DNA from: Taxillus chinensis
Taxonomy: Eukaryota; Streptophyta; Magnoliopsida; Santalales; Loranthaceae
NCBI GenBank assembly: GCA_023512835.1
Contig: CM042088.1
Span: 18,714,986-18,778,985 of the forward strand
Direction: 5' to 3'
Length of the DNA stretch: 64,000 nucleotides
Part shown: in pieces, positions 1-10,740 of the stretch
How the letters are laid out: every line of letters starts with the position of its first letter
Numbering within the stretch: position 1 is the stretch's first letter
Position numbers and translations under genes: made by a program
The notes under the pieces: generated by a model
Databases searched by the model: none
Told to the model about the DNA's origin: nothing
The model's input: only the letters and a program-made list of their open reading frames with translations

Positions 1-522
1 ACGACAAAATCAAGAGCTTAATCTCTCTCTCAAAAGAAGGAAACACACAGAACACAATATAATGGTTCTGACATACTTTAAAGAATATCTTTTGGAGAAC
101 CAACACAAGAATTCCAACGAAAGAGAGAGAGACTCCGAGAGAAAATTTCTGAAGTGCTGTGCACCGTGTTGAACCAAGATCAAGATAAAATCTTTTCGAT
201 CTGCCATACCTTCTTGCTTATTCAAGATCCAGCATAATCATTGAGTCTAATCTATGTGTTGTTTTCTCCAATCTGAACTATCACAGATCATTCCTTTCAC
301 ATCTGAGATCTGTTAAGCAAAGAGCATTTACTCACATCCCAGATTTGGCTGATAGTTCATTATATCTCTTATTATCACCCATAGTCCATATTGTCATCTT
401 CTCCATTAATACTTCCATCAAAGTTATCCATAGAAGAATCGAAATCCAGCTAACAGTCTTGCTTCCGCAAACGAAGAAAGTCTATTCACCCCCCCCCCTT
501 TAGACTCACTTTGGGACTTACA
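1..522 (+). repeat. 3' part of an LTR, probably copia type
   Basis: The segment ends in a short pyrimidine-rich stretch (TTCACCCCCCCCCC, then TTTAGACTCAC) and the terminal ACTTACA at 522. This matches the layout of the 3' ends of the copia LTRs elsewhere in the window, which read TATTCACCCCCCTCTAGGC and end in CAACA. Right of 522 the sequence is minus-strand copia gag, so this LTR was inserted into that element. The left end is outside the window, so neither its TSD nor whether it is a solo LTR can be determined. No coding sequence is visible in it. Confidence 0.6.
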
Positions 523-2624
523 GATCTTTATTAATATGAACTTGATTACAAAGCCAGTCATCAGATAAACTGCAACACTCATAGTGATAATGGCCTATTT
601 CTCTAGAGATGGAACAAACACTATGATGTGGAGCACAAATAGGGGATACAGGTTTCTTAGGTTTTACAAGTTTTCTACTTTGTTCCCTATGGCCTAGTCC
701 TTTGCGATTGGGTGATGCGCTCTTGGCCCTAGATGCGTCAGCCTTTGCCTTTCCTTTCTTTCTAGGTGCTACAGTTTCGGCTTTAACTGCAGTAGCCTTC
801 CCTTCATCTTTAGGTACGGGTGCTACTACTTCGAGATTAGTAGGCAGTAACAGCCTCTCTTCCACAGTCATAAACTATGGTGCCACCTGAAATGAAACCA
901 TCCAATGGTTTAGATGTACTAACAGGATAAAGGTTAGTTAGTTTCAGAATGAAATCCGAGGGACACTCAGTAGCTTGTGTGGATGTTGATGGTTTGGAGC
1001 CAAGGCCAGGTTTAACTCGGATGTCGTCCAGATTAGTCCTAAACGTAGAAGCTATTTCCTCCGATTTTAGCCACTTAAAATTTATTTCCTTTTCCTTTTC
1101 AAGTTTATTCTCGAGTCTTTTAAAATTAACTGTTAGGCCATTTAGCTTGGTATTTAGCAAATGATTTTCTGTTCTTAGGTCGTGATACCAAGCCTCTTTA
1201 CTCCTAAAGTCAGCTATGTCTTTTTCAAGTCTTGCAATAGTAAATTCAAGACGTTTAGCTTGACCATTCATATCTTTGTACATTTGAGTAATTATTAGTC
1301 TCTCATTTTTTTCATGATCATGTTCAGTAGTAAGAAACTCTAATTTACTCATGAGCTCAAAGATAGAAGGTACCTCAATATTTGCCATGAGGCAGACGTT
1401 CGACTTTGCGGTTGGCTAATCATCAGAGGATTCCTCCTCTTCTTCTGAGCCACTGACGTACTTCATGACGAACGCCTTCCTCTTGTCCTTACTGCTTTCT
1501 GAGGTGGAGCATCAGGGTTTAACCATGTCACTTTTATCGGCTGTCTTTGATTTTGATTTATAATTCTTGGCTCAGTGACCGGGTTTTCTACACTTGTAGC
1601 AGTCTTGGGAACTAGACTCTGATCGCTCCTTCCTTCTGGATCATTATGAGAAGCCTCTTTTAAATCCTTTTTTGCTTTTCCGTAGGAATCGCTTGAAGAA
1701 TTTGACCAGAAGGGCTATTTCTTCTTCAATGTCCGAGTCAGAGTTCTCTGACTCTTCCGTATCATCATCCCGCTGTATACTGAGACATTCCGTAGCTTTA
1801 AAAGCTACCCCCTTTTCCTTCCGAGCTATTTTCTCATCTCGATCAGTATATTTGAATCTAACCTCATGAGTCCGTAGCTCTCCGTATAGTTCTTCAAGGG
1901 GAGCATACTGCCAGTTCTTGTCCACTTGCTTCTAGGGCTGCTTGGAGTAGTAGCGATACAGCAAGGAGCGAAAAAATTTGTCATTGATTTGGAATTGAGT
2001 GTAGTGCTCATTGATAGTTTTCAGCTCAAGAATGAGCTTGCCGAATCTCTGATAGATACTTTCGAGGGATTCGCCAGGTTTATGATTGAAGCTCTCAAAA
2101 TTTTGTCTAAGAGCATAGATGACGTTCTGCATTTGGGACTGACTTTCCTCATAGAGGATTATCAGTTTATCCCAGACAACTTTTGCTGTCGTGCAACCCT
2201 GGACGTCCGTGAAAGCTTCGGTGTCCAAAGACAATATTACGTATGCCAGAGCCTTTTCGCTAGCATATTGCTAGGCTCTTTCCTCGTTGGTGAGCTCAGC
2301 ATTAGTCTTTGGCCTTCTCACTCTATTTTCTCCAATAGTCATCGGAATAGGTATCTCCTGATAAAGACAGGGCCACATGAGATGATCATGACATATCATG
2401 AACATTCTCATGCGAGCTTTCCACTGGGAGAAAAGGTCAGGTGTGAACTTTGGTGGTTTGGTCAAAGTGAAACCAGAACTCCGTTGTTGAGGAGCAGTGG
2501 GAGCAGCGGGTTGAGCACTTGTGCTCGGATCGACATTTTCGCTGCTGCTTCGGTTGGGGAGGGGCTCTTGTGCACCTCCGGAGTTAAGGCAAGCGTTGAA
2601 CAGCATGTTGCTTTCTTCGGCCAT
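523..2624 (-). pseudogene. gag: Ty1/copia gag (minus strand), broken
   Basis: This is the Gag region of a minus-strand copia element; the intact protein would form the capsid and bind RNA. The start MAEESNMLF at 2624 matches the start of the plus-strand copy at 10741. Next come the UBN2/DUF4219-like capsid segment (FSQWKARMRMF, then IWDKLIILYE-like and ESLESIYQRFGKL), an acidic tail, and a zinc knuckle CYKCRKPGH near 1590. A charged, probably coiled-coil segment (837-1388, MSKLEFLTTEHDHEKNERL) and the GGTIVYDCG motif follow. Two early stops lie in frame with the start: a TAG replacing the Trp of ERAW at about 2271, and a TAG replacing Gln at about 1932. A TGA replaces the Trp of GHW in the zinc knuckle (1572-1574). 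The inserted LTR at 1-522 cuts it before the protease. Confidence 0.85.
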
Positions 2625-2673
2625 TGTTGAGAGAGAGAAAGAGTGGGATCTCTACTTTGAGTAGGTAGAACTT

Positions 2674-2685
2674 GCTCTGATACCA
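2674..2685 (-). other. Primer binding site of the minus-strand copia
   Basis: On the minus strand it reads TGGTATCAGAGC, the standard complement of the 3' end of plant initiator tRNA-Met. It lies two bases inside the 5' LTR end at 2688, as expected for a functional minus-strand primer site. Confidence 0.9.
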
Positions 2686-2687
2686 CT

Positions 2688-4104
2688 TGTTGGTCCCTGG
2701 GAGCCTAGAGGGGGGTGAATAGGCTCTAATCGAAAACTCTTTGCTTGTCTCTGGCACAACACTTATCTGGTTAAGAGATAGAATCAATGCAAAAGATAAC
2801 TAGATAGTGGAAGTATTTTGTTTTATTATCAAGAGATAATTATAACAAAAAAGAAGTAGATTAAAGCTTGTAAAGCTTTTCGATCTGCTGAACAATTCTC
2901 TTACACTTTGTTTACAGTTACTCGCACACTAGCCAATTTTATCTTTATAAGCTTTTATACATGTATGCACGTATACGCATATATATTTTCTCTATTACAT
3001 ACTCGCTTGTACGCACACACACATGTAAATATACAGGCGTTAATATATATAGCCATCATTTAAAAAAACATCTTTGGAACTTGTTTTTCTGAGCAACATA
3101 CAGCATTGACTATTCCTTGGAAATCTATCTGCATTGATTGCTACAAATGTGGAGCTCAAGATCTTGGGTCTGTAAAACATAAGTGTCTTTGCGAGTTCCC
3201 AAGTGCAATTAAAGTTATGTCCACGTATCCGTGTAATCCATGTGTAAGATACTTTAGGTTTTCAATGAGTTTGTTTTACATCGGGACACAGCGAGCTGAC
3301 GACTTTGAATGCGAAGATGATAAGTTGAAGTAGATTCTTCTTAATCCATCGTAAAGTTCCTTACTCCGTGTTAATGAAGCTCGGATCCTTACTTCGTGTC
3401 AGTAGTTGCTTACTCCATGTCAGTTTGATACTGGAATCCTTATTCTGTGTTAGCGCTTCCTTACTCCGTATAAATGAGAAGTCTGGAGAGCTTAGTCTGT
3501 ATCAGCGCTTCCTTACTCCGCATGAGTTCCTTACTCCGCATGACTTGAAAGGCCGGATGGCTTACTCCGTATCAGTGCATCCTTACTCTACATGAGTAAA
3601 AGGTTCGGATTCCTTACTCCGCATCTGTTTTCCTTATTCCGCACAAGTCGTTCCTTACTCCGCATGTATGAAACACTCAGATTTCTTACTCCGTGTCTTC
3701 TTGTCCTTAGTCCGCTTGAGTGGAAGACTTAGCTTTTTATTCCGCGATAACTTTCTCTTACTCCGTGCGAGATATAGACTAGGATTCTTATTCCGCATCT
3801 ATTTGGCTTAGTTCGTTTAAACTTTAAGACGCAGAATCCTTAGTCCGTAGCTTTAAGTGTTTAGTCTGCACGAATGTTCCTTATTCCGTATGAAGTGTAG
3901 ACTCGGTTATTTACCAAGTGTTTGATGACACTCACGTTTGTCCGGATCAGGATTATGAATCCTATCCTCAGCTTTGCTCTCACGAGTGAAGGTCCGGATT
4001 AAGATCATATCTTCTACAACAACTTAAGAATGAACATGCAATGTTTCAAATCAAATTACATAGGGTTTTATCCACATCATTCAAATTCTGGGCTTGATCC
4101 AACA
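2688..4104 (-). repeat. 5' LTR of the minus-strand copia
   Basis: On the minus strand this 1,417-bp LTR begins TGTTGGATCAAGCCC (ending at 4104 on the plus strand) and ends GGGACCAACA (at 2688). It belongs to the same family as the LTRs at 9266, 30690, 34042 and 59671. It carries the family's irregular array of CGGAGTAAGGA-type motifs (CCTTACTCCGC on the plus strand), a TATA-like run near 3045, and AT-rich polyadenylation-type sequence near 2820. The element was inserted into a Tat/Ogre-type LTR that continues at 4105. The candidate right TSD is GCTAC, but its left partner is outside the window. Confidence 0.9.
3340..3900 (-). repeat. CGGAGTAAGGA motif array in the copia LTR
   Basis: On the plus strand the array shows many copies of CCTTACTCCG(C/T)AT and variants, spaced irregularly by about 20-45 bp. 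The copies are on one strand, upstream of the TATA-like sequence, so they lie in U3. The arrangement is like clustered transcription factor sites rather than a satellite, because the spacers are not conserved. Confidence 0.75.
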
Positions 4105-4851
4105 GCTACTGAATTTAGTGAAAAAAAAGAGCAAAGAGAGGCATAAAAAAAGGGAGAGAAAATGAAGAAAAAGAAAAAAAGAGTGTAGCTATATTTTTGT
4201 TTATGGATGTCACCATCACACACTTCACATCTATTTTGATAATGTGTGCCTTTAGTCATAGTTGAAACCAAAAAAACCACAAATATGCATTTTTAAGTTG
4301 TGGTAACACAAACAAAAAATATATTTTTCAGCCAAAAACAAAAAAAATATTTCATTTTTTAGGACTTCAATTTAAACAAAAAAAACACAAAAAAAAAAAC
4401 AACGACAACAAAAATGAAAAAGGAAAAAAAATGAAAAAACCAAAACCTTAGGATTTCATTTTCCACTTCAAACAAAAATCAAACAAAACTTCTAGGATTC
4501 CCTTTAGAAATTTAAGGTACATCAATTTTTAACCATAACTTCAACAAATAACTTAGCTAAGTAAAAACATAGACTTTCTAGGAAACTCAACCCAATTACA
4601 GCAGTGAAAATAAATAGAAACCTCCTCCTCTGAAAATAGATACCGAAAGGGTGCTGTAAGGGTGCTAATCCTTCCGTACACGTAACCAACTCCTGAACCC
4701 TTATCTGATAACACAGACCACACCTTAAACTACTTAAAGTAGAGGGTTTCCAACTGTACCCCAAAAACAGTTGGTGGCGACTCTAAATTTTTCACCATTG
4801 GTTTAGTTTAAGCCCACCCTAAATAGGCCCGGACGAAAACTCGTGATGACA
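4105..4851 (+). repeat. 3' segment of a Tat/Ogre-type LTR
   Basis: This segment matches 56280-57051 along its length. Both have an A-rich tract, the words ATGGATGTCAC, CACAAATATGCATTTT, CGAAAGGG(T/C)GCTGTA, GGTGCTAATCCTTCC and CCCCAAAAACAGTTGG, and end in GTGATGACA. At 57051 the same end is followed by the element's leader; here it is followed by unrelated sequence, so this is a 3' LTR or solo LTR end. The candidate right TSD is CATTG (4852-4856). The left part was separated by the minus-strand copia insertion and lies outside the window. Confidence 0.75.
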
Positions 4852-6252
4852 CATTGTATGAAGAACTTTATATTCTATCACTGAATGACTGATTTATGGA
4901 TTGATCTTAATCCAGACCGTTTGATAAACTGATGTCTATAACTTATGTCTTTTGACTTATCAATGAGTAAGAGACTTAGTGCTTCAAATACCTCCATATC
5001 TTAGAGATATAATATTATAGATAGTGGGAGCGTCAAGTCAGGTGCATGGAATCCACTGCTTCGCTATACGAAGAGTAATGATATTCTCATGTTGTTTAAT
5101 TCGGGATTCTTGGGTGAATCAAGCGCTTGTAATCGTATTGGATTTAATTTATTATAAATCCTAATTCATGATTGGATCATGAATAGGTCGCCCATTGGAG
5201 AATTAATGGTAACACATGGATAAAGATATAATTAGAGAGGTTGAACGGAATCTATTGATACCTATCTCTAATTATGAATATCATAGTGGAGGATCATATC
5301 ACATGGCAATCAGTTATATCAATGGACAAATCCTTTGTTATGGATTCTTGTAATTATATCTACTTAATCTTAGAGTGCAGTTTTAGTCCCTGATCGTGGC
5401 TTGGACTAAAACTAATAAATAATAATTTAATTGATTAATGAGATTAATTAATTAAATATTATTTATTGGAGCTTCGATTAAGCAAGTCCATTTGGTCCCT
5501 CTTGCTAGCACCTTTTTATTCTTGTATAAAGTACTGGATTGTTGTAAGATAATTCTCTGGCTGTGTTTAAGAGCTAATTAATTAATGTGTGTCAATATAT
5601 ATTTAAGAGTTAAATATATATTATATGGTTCTTTATTTAATTAGATTAAATAAATAGTAATAAATATTTTATTCATTTAATGTGATTAAATGAATAATTA
5701 TATGATTTATTTATTTGATGAATAAATAATATTGGATATTTATTTAATTAGTTTTATTGCGTAATAATCATATTATTTAAAAAGTTTAAATAATATGTAT
5801 TATTATTATTTAACTAAAGGGGCGAATGCATAATAGCACAGGGGTAACCCTAGGTCTATAAATAGATGCATAGCCTCCTAGGTTAAAACGTGTGCATGTG
5901 CAATCATTGACAGCCAAGAGAGAGAGAGAGATAGGTGACGGCGAACCCTAGCAGAGGTGGTGTTCTTGTTCTTTGATCCAAGGGTGCCACAGCCCTGTAC
6001 TCCTTGAGAAAGTGAATAGCAGAGATGGCTATTTGGTGATTGAATCCAGGAGGCTGCGAGGACGATCAAAGGCAGATCGTGAGTTCGTTCTTGGAAGGAA
6101 AAGAAGAGGGTTCTAGCTTCACCATTCTTCAGGTTGGTTTCTTCTTTTCGCTCTTTGCTAAATTAAATCAATTGATTCATGTTTAGATCCTGTTGTTTGT
6201 CTGTTGGAATTAAAATTTTAAAATCCATTTCTGCTGCGGTTAATCGTTAACA
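4852..6252 (+). repeat. Copia-type LTR, 3' portion, family not identified
   Basis: This is non-coding and strongly AT-rich (5400-5820 has many TTAATTAAT-type runs). It carries a good plant TATA box (5855-5864), a downstream GA-rich leader around 5914, and a 3' end reading GCTGCGGTTAATCG then TTAACA at 6252. That GCTGCG-to-AACA ending is typical of several copia LTR families. Copia integrase coding sequence starts immediately to the right without a primer site, so this is a 3' LTR or solo LTR inserted in the base copia. Its start is lost where the Tat/Ogre-type LTR was inserted. Confidence 0.55.
5855..5864 (+). promoter_or_regulatory. TATA box of the LTR at 4852-6252
   Basis: TATAAATAGA lies about 55 bp upstream of a GA-rich leader-like stretch. 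The spacing and context fit the transcription start of an LTR promoter. Confidence 0.55.
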
Positions 6253-6660
6253 CTATTGTAGTATTCTAACATCTGAGCGTAAGAATCTCACATTAGTCGA
6301 AGCTGGTAGATCTATGTTAGCAGGGGCAAAGCTTCCTCTCAGTCTATGGGTTGAAGCTATGTCCACTGCATGCTATGTTCAGAATAGAACTCTTATCAAT
6401 AAGTTTACCATGAAAACACCCTATGAGATGTGGAGAGGCAGGAAGCCATCAATCTCCCATTTCAAAGCTTTTGGGTGTGCTTGATATGTGTTAAACAATA
6501 GCAAAGAGGCTTGGAGTAAATTTGAGCCAAAATCCGATGATGGGATCTTTATCGAATACTCATTACACAACAAAAAGTCTATCACATTTTCAATAGAAGA
6601 CTTTTAAAAGTTGAAGAATCTATCCATGTTGCTTTTGATGAATCTAACCTTGATTAGTCA
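6253..6660 (+). pseudogene. pol: Ty1/copia integrase, C-terminal part
   Basis: The translation shows the end of the copia integrase core and its C-terminal region: ERKNLTLVEAGRSMLAG, LPLSLWVEAMSTACY, QNRTLINKF, TPYEMWRGRKPS and HFKAFGC. The last motif marks the GKF/GFxV-type C-terminal part of copia integrases. Catalytic D, D and E residues up to the ERKN block are missing because an LTR cuts the gene at 6252. A TGA follows FGCA at about 6483, and another stop lies near 6605. The sequence continues in order into the RT at 7060, so both belong to one element. Confidence 0.85.
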
Positions 6661-7956
6661 AGTATAGGATCTTCAAATTCAAATGTGTAGGATCACACGG
6701 ATACAATTGACTATTCTCAGTTTAAACATGTTCCTGCCACTACTACTGATCAATCATCAAGCGCTAGTGAAGCAAGAAGAAATGTTATTGATGATGCTTC
6801 CGAAGAATCAGACTCAGGACTTCTACTCAACTCCGGACCAATTGATACAGACATCCAAACCACCGTAGAACCTTCTAGTCCATTCGGACCAATTAATACT
6901 AAAAGTCACAGTGCCGAAGAACCTCAAAGTACTTCTAGAACTATTCATCATACGAATATATCTGGCCCGAAAGAAGCTCAACCAGCGGATGTACATGATC
7001 CACCCGATCTAGCAGAGCTTCACATCATTGAATATTCACCACCACTTGCGCAGAATTATAGGTGGACTCAAAACCACCCATCAGATCAAGTGATTGGTGA
7101 TCCTACTGTTGGTGTAAGAACAAGGGCAGCCACCTCCAACTTGTGCCTCTATTCTTGTTTTCTATCATAGATAGAGCCAAAGGTGGTGGATGAAGCTCTT
7201 CAAGATTCTAACTGGATAGATGCTATGCAAGAAAAGCTTAATAAGTTCAAGAGGAACGAAGTGTGGACACTCGTACCAAGGTCAAGGTCGCAACAAGTCA
7301 TTGGAGTTAAACGGGTGTTCCGGAACAAACTTAGTACGGATGGAATAGTAATCCGGAACAAAGCTCGACTGGTAGCCAAAGGATATCGTCAAGAAGACGA
7401 CATTGATTATGACGAGACCTTTGCTCCAGTAGCTAGACTTGAGGTGATCAGAATGTTCCTGGCGTATGCATCATATGAAAACTTCATAGTTTATCAAATG
7501 AACGTCAAAAGTGCTTTTCTAAATGGAGATCTTCAAGAGGAGGTTTATATTGAACAACCTCTAGGATTTATTGAACACAAGGCTGAACATATGGTGTATA
7601 AACTACGGAAAGCCTTGTACGGATTGAAGCAAGCTCTAAGAGCCTGGTACGACACACTGTCAGAATTCTTACTTGCTCTCAACTTCAGAAAAGGGAAGAT
7701 CGACACCACTTTATTTTTGTGGAAAGAGAAAGGACATTCTATGATCGTACAAATCTATGTAGATGATATCATTTTCGGATCTTCAAATCCGAAGCTATGT
7801 GAAGAGTTTACGAAGTTGATGACTGGCAAATTTGAAATGAGCATGATGGGAGAACTATTGTACTTCCTTAGAATAGAAGTTAAACAAATGAAGGGCAGAA
7901 TCTTCATTAACCAAGCTAAGTATACACGGGACTTAATCAAGAAATTTGGAATATAA
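6661..7956 (+). pseudogene. pol: Ty1/copia reverse transcriptase
   Basis: A variable integrase-RT linker (6661-7100; WTQNHPSDQVIGDP, GVRTRAAT) leads into the RVT_2-type reverse transcriptase. An open stretch at 7183-7956 contains [57 protein letters not shown], and the catalytic YVDDIIFGS. The first catalytic aspartate, normally in QMDVKSAF, is Asn here (QMNVKSAF, codon 7501-7503), a G-to-A change predicted to abolish polymerization. A stop in the linker (TAG, just before [10 protein letters not shown]) and the TAA at 7956 also break the frame. Confidence 0.9.
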
Positions 7957-8701
7957 AATTCAACTCTCATGAAGACTCCCACGCTAGTCAGTGCCAAATT
8001 AGATCCTAATCTAAATAGAGAATCAGTAAATGTGACTGAATACAGAGGTATGATAAGATCATTGCTGTATCTTACAACAAGTCACCCGGATATCATGTTC
8101 GCAACCTGTATATGTGCAAGATATCAGGCGAATCCTAAAGAGTCGCATATGCTTCATGTCAAACGGATATTGTGGTATCTTAAAGGGATAATGAATTTGG
8201 GACTTTGGTATCCAAAGGAGTCTAATTTCTCTTTATTCGGATATTCTGATGCTGATTTTGCCGGGTGTCACATCGACAGAAGAGCACCCATGGTACTTGT
8301 CAGTTCCTTGGAAACAGACTAATCTCATGGTTCAGTAAGAAGCAGAATTCCGTATCAACCTCTACTACTAAGGTGGAATACATAGCGACTGGGAGTTGCT
8401 GCACTCAGCTTCTTGGATGCAAAGTTAACTTACTGACTACAGTTTCAACATGACATCTGTTCCACTCTACTGTGACAATACCAGTGCGATTACCATTAGC
8501 AACAATCCTGTTATGCTCCCAAAGACAAAGCATATTGAAGTTAGGTATCACTTCATCCATGATCAGGTTCTCAAAAAGCACATATCTCTCGAACATGTTG
8601 CTACAAATGATCAACTCGCGGACATACTCACAAAGCCCCTACCTGATGCAAGATTCTTTGAACTACTCCTCAAATTAGGTATGTTTGACCTTTCTGCATA
8701 G
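7957..8701 (+). pseudogene. pol: Ty1/copia RNase H domain
   Basis: This continues the polyprotein and ends pol: MTEYRG-like VTEYRGMIRSLLYL, LHVKRILWYLKG, GYSDADFAG, then in a shifted frame STHGTCQFLGN, LISWFSKKQ and STTKVEYIA, and finally YCDNTSAI, TKHIEVRYHFI, DQLADILTKPLP. Frameshifts lie near 8280 and 8410-8450. The conserved STTEAEY motif is STTKVEY, so an acidic active-site residue is changed. The TAG at 8699-8701 is the natural pol end. Unlike simple copia elements, the 3' LTR does not follow closely. Confidence 0.88.
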
Positions 8702-9265
8702 TTTCTAATTTATCAATCCAACAGTATCTTTTTCAGAACATGCATCGTGTTTCATGATGAGCATTAGACACTTACTGTATTCCCTACTAATCATTCTTAC
8801 TAATGTCATGCATTGTGTTTCTGATAATATTCTCATACTTTCATTGCGGGAGGATGCTTGCGTCTCCAGACTGTAGTCGCCTATGCTAACATAATTAAAG
8901 ATATATGAATAAAACCCCCTTAGGATTTCATGATTCTTATTTGCATCCCACGCCACATGTCCAATGATTTCTCATATTGATTGAATTATTAACACGCCTA
9001 GTTGAAGAAATGCAATGGGTTAGCTCAGAATACCTGGTGGATAAAATCACAGTTGCAGTCTGATCAGCTTTTGAAGTGGAGTTTCCTCAAGGATAGACAA
9101 CAATTTCTCAAGATCTAAATATTAAGCAGGAAATGTCCATTGAGAGGATCGCATGGTCTAAGGGGGAGAAAATGCTTTCTCTATTACCCAAGTAATCACC
9201 CCCTTATATGTCTCGTGACTTCTTTCCTGGCTGTCTATCTGAGGGGCGTCTTTCTTGAGAGGATC
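8702..9265 (+). other. Copia spacer downstream of pol, with polypurine-tract-like motif
   Basis: No coding sequence is visible. A polypurine-tract-like block, CTAAGGGGGAGAAAATGC, lies at 9159-9176 and is followed by TCACCCCCTTATATGTCTCG. Almost the same block recurs at 32112-32168, on the far side of the copia insertion at 9266-32099. Repeated polypurine tracts downstream of pol are known from sireviruses, and this supports (without proving) that affiliation. The TSD half GGATC is at 9261-9265. Confidence 0.6.
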
Positions 9266-9569
9266 TGTTGGATCAAGCCCAGAATTTGGATAACGCTAAT
9301 GAAGCCCTATGTAATTTGATTTGAGACCTTTGTTGTTTTATCTTAAGTCATTGTAGAAGATATGACCTTCATCTGAATTTACACTCGTGTGAGCAAAGCT
9401 AAGGACATGATACATAATCCTGATCCAGGTGAGAATAAGTGTCGTCAAACACTTGGTATATAACCAAGTCTTTGTCTCATATGGATCAAGGATCATTCGT
9501 GCGGATTAAGAACCTAAAAGCTACAGACTAAGAAATCCGCACTTAATACTTCAATGGACTAAGTCTAAA

Positions 9570-10030
9570 AGATGCGGTGTAAGAATCTTAGTCTACAAAG
9601 TCGCACGAGGTAAGAGAGTCAACACGGAGTTAAAAAGATAAGTCTTCTGCTCAACCGGACTAAAGTACAGAAGACACGGAGTAAGGAATCCAAGTCTTCC
9701 ATACATGCGGAGTATGGAAGTACTTCTACGGAATAAGGACTTGAGTCTTTATTAGATGCGGAGTAAGGAAGTTAGATGCGGAGTAAGGAAGCTAGATACG
9801 GAGTAAGGAATCTGAAGCACTCACTCATGCGAGTAAGGATGTGCTGATACGGAGTAAGCCATCCGTTCCTTTAACTCATGCAGAATAAGGAAACTAGTTG
9901 CGGAGTAAGGAAGTGCAGACGCGGAGTAAGCACTCCGACCTTCTCTTCATACGGAGTAAGGAAGCACTTACTCGGAACAAGGATTCCAACGGAGTAAGGA
10001 TCCGAGCTTAATTTAAGCATGGAGTAAGGA
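9570..10030 (+). repeat. CGGAGTAAGGA motif array (about 18 copies)
   Basis: By eye I count about 18 forward copies of (A/T)(T/A)(G/A)CGGAGTAAGGA and variants, for example ATGCGGAGTAAGGAAG (twice in succession near 9770), ATACGGAGTAAGGAATC, TTGCGGAGTAAGGAAG and AACGGAGTAAGGATCC. Spacing varies from about 15 to 45 bp. The array sits upstream of the TATA box, so it could be an enhancer. No binding factor can be named from sequence alone. Confidence 0.8.
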
Positions 10031-10335
10031 ACCTTACACCGGATTCAAGAAGACGCTACTTCAACTTATCTCTTCGTGATCAAAGTCATCAGCTCGCTGT
10101 TTTCCGATATAAGACAAACTTGTTGAGAACCTAAAGCATCTTACATATGGATCATCCGGATATGTGGACACAACTTTAACTATACTTGGGAACTTATAAA
10201 GACTCTCTTGCGTTGCAAACCCAAGATCTTGAAGACCACATCTGCAGCAATTAATGTAGAGAGATTTTCGAGAGACCGTAAATGGGCACAATATCCGAAA
10301 CAACAAGTTCCGAGGTTGTCTCTTGAGGATGTCAC

Positions 10336-10343
10336 TATAAATA
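10336..10343 (+). promoter_or_regulatory. TATA box of the copia 5' LTR
   Basis: TATAAATA follows GGATGTCAC. The same position in the sister LTRs is also TATA-like: 31756-31763, about 34932-34941 and about 60752-60764. Confidence 0.7.
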
Positions 10344-10681
10344 GCAACACTTGTATATTTATAAGCATGTACTTCTGTGAAAACAAATAAAAAAGAGTGT
10401 GCATGTACTAAAGCTCATAGAGATCCAAGAGGCTAGTGAGTGTGTACTTGGAAACAGAGTGTTAAAGAGTTGTTAAGTAGGTCTAAAAGCTTTCAAGCTT
10501 TAGACTGCTTTCATTTTGTTGTACTTATCGTACTGATAATAAAACAAAATACTTCCACTATCTAGTTATCTTCTGCATTGTTTCTATCTCTTAACCAGAT
10601 AAGTGTTGTGCCAAAGAGTCAACGAAAAGAGCTTCGATTAGAGCCTATTCACCCCCCTCTAGGCTCCAAGGGACCAACAAG

Positions 10682-10693
10682 TGGTATCAGAGC
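10682..10693 (+). other. Primer binding site (initiator tRNA-Met)
   Basis: TGGTATCAGAGC lies two bases after the 5' LTR end at 10679. It is the standard plant initiator tRNA-Met complement. Confidence 0.93.
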
Positions 10694-10740
10694 AAGTTCT
10701 ATTTGTTCTAAGTAGAGATCCCACTCTTTCACTCTTACCA

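Larger units (their letters stand above)
9266..10679 (+). repeat. 5' LTR of the copia element
   Basis: This 1,414-bp LTR runs from TGTTGGATCAAGCCC to GGGACCAACA. In order it holds an AT-rich start, the CGGAGTAAGGA motif array (about 9570-10030), a TATA box (10336-10343), a leader, the AATAAAA-containing stretch near 10539 (possible polyadenylation signal), and the pyrimidine-rich 3' end. It matches the 3' LTR at 30690 closely throughout. Confidence 0.93.

Noticed and set aside
3340..3900. Satellite DNA
   Set aside because: The spacing is irregular and the array is confined to one place in every copy of the LTR family.
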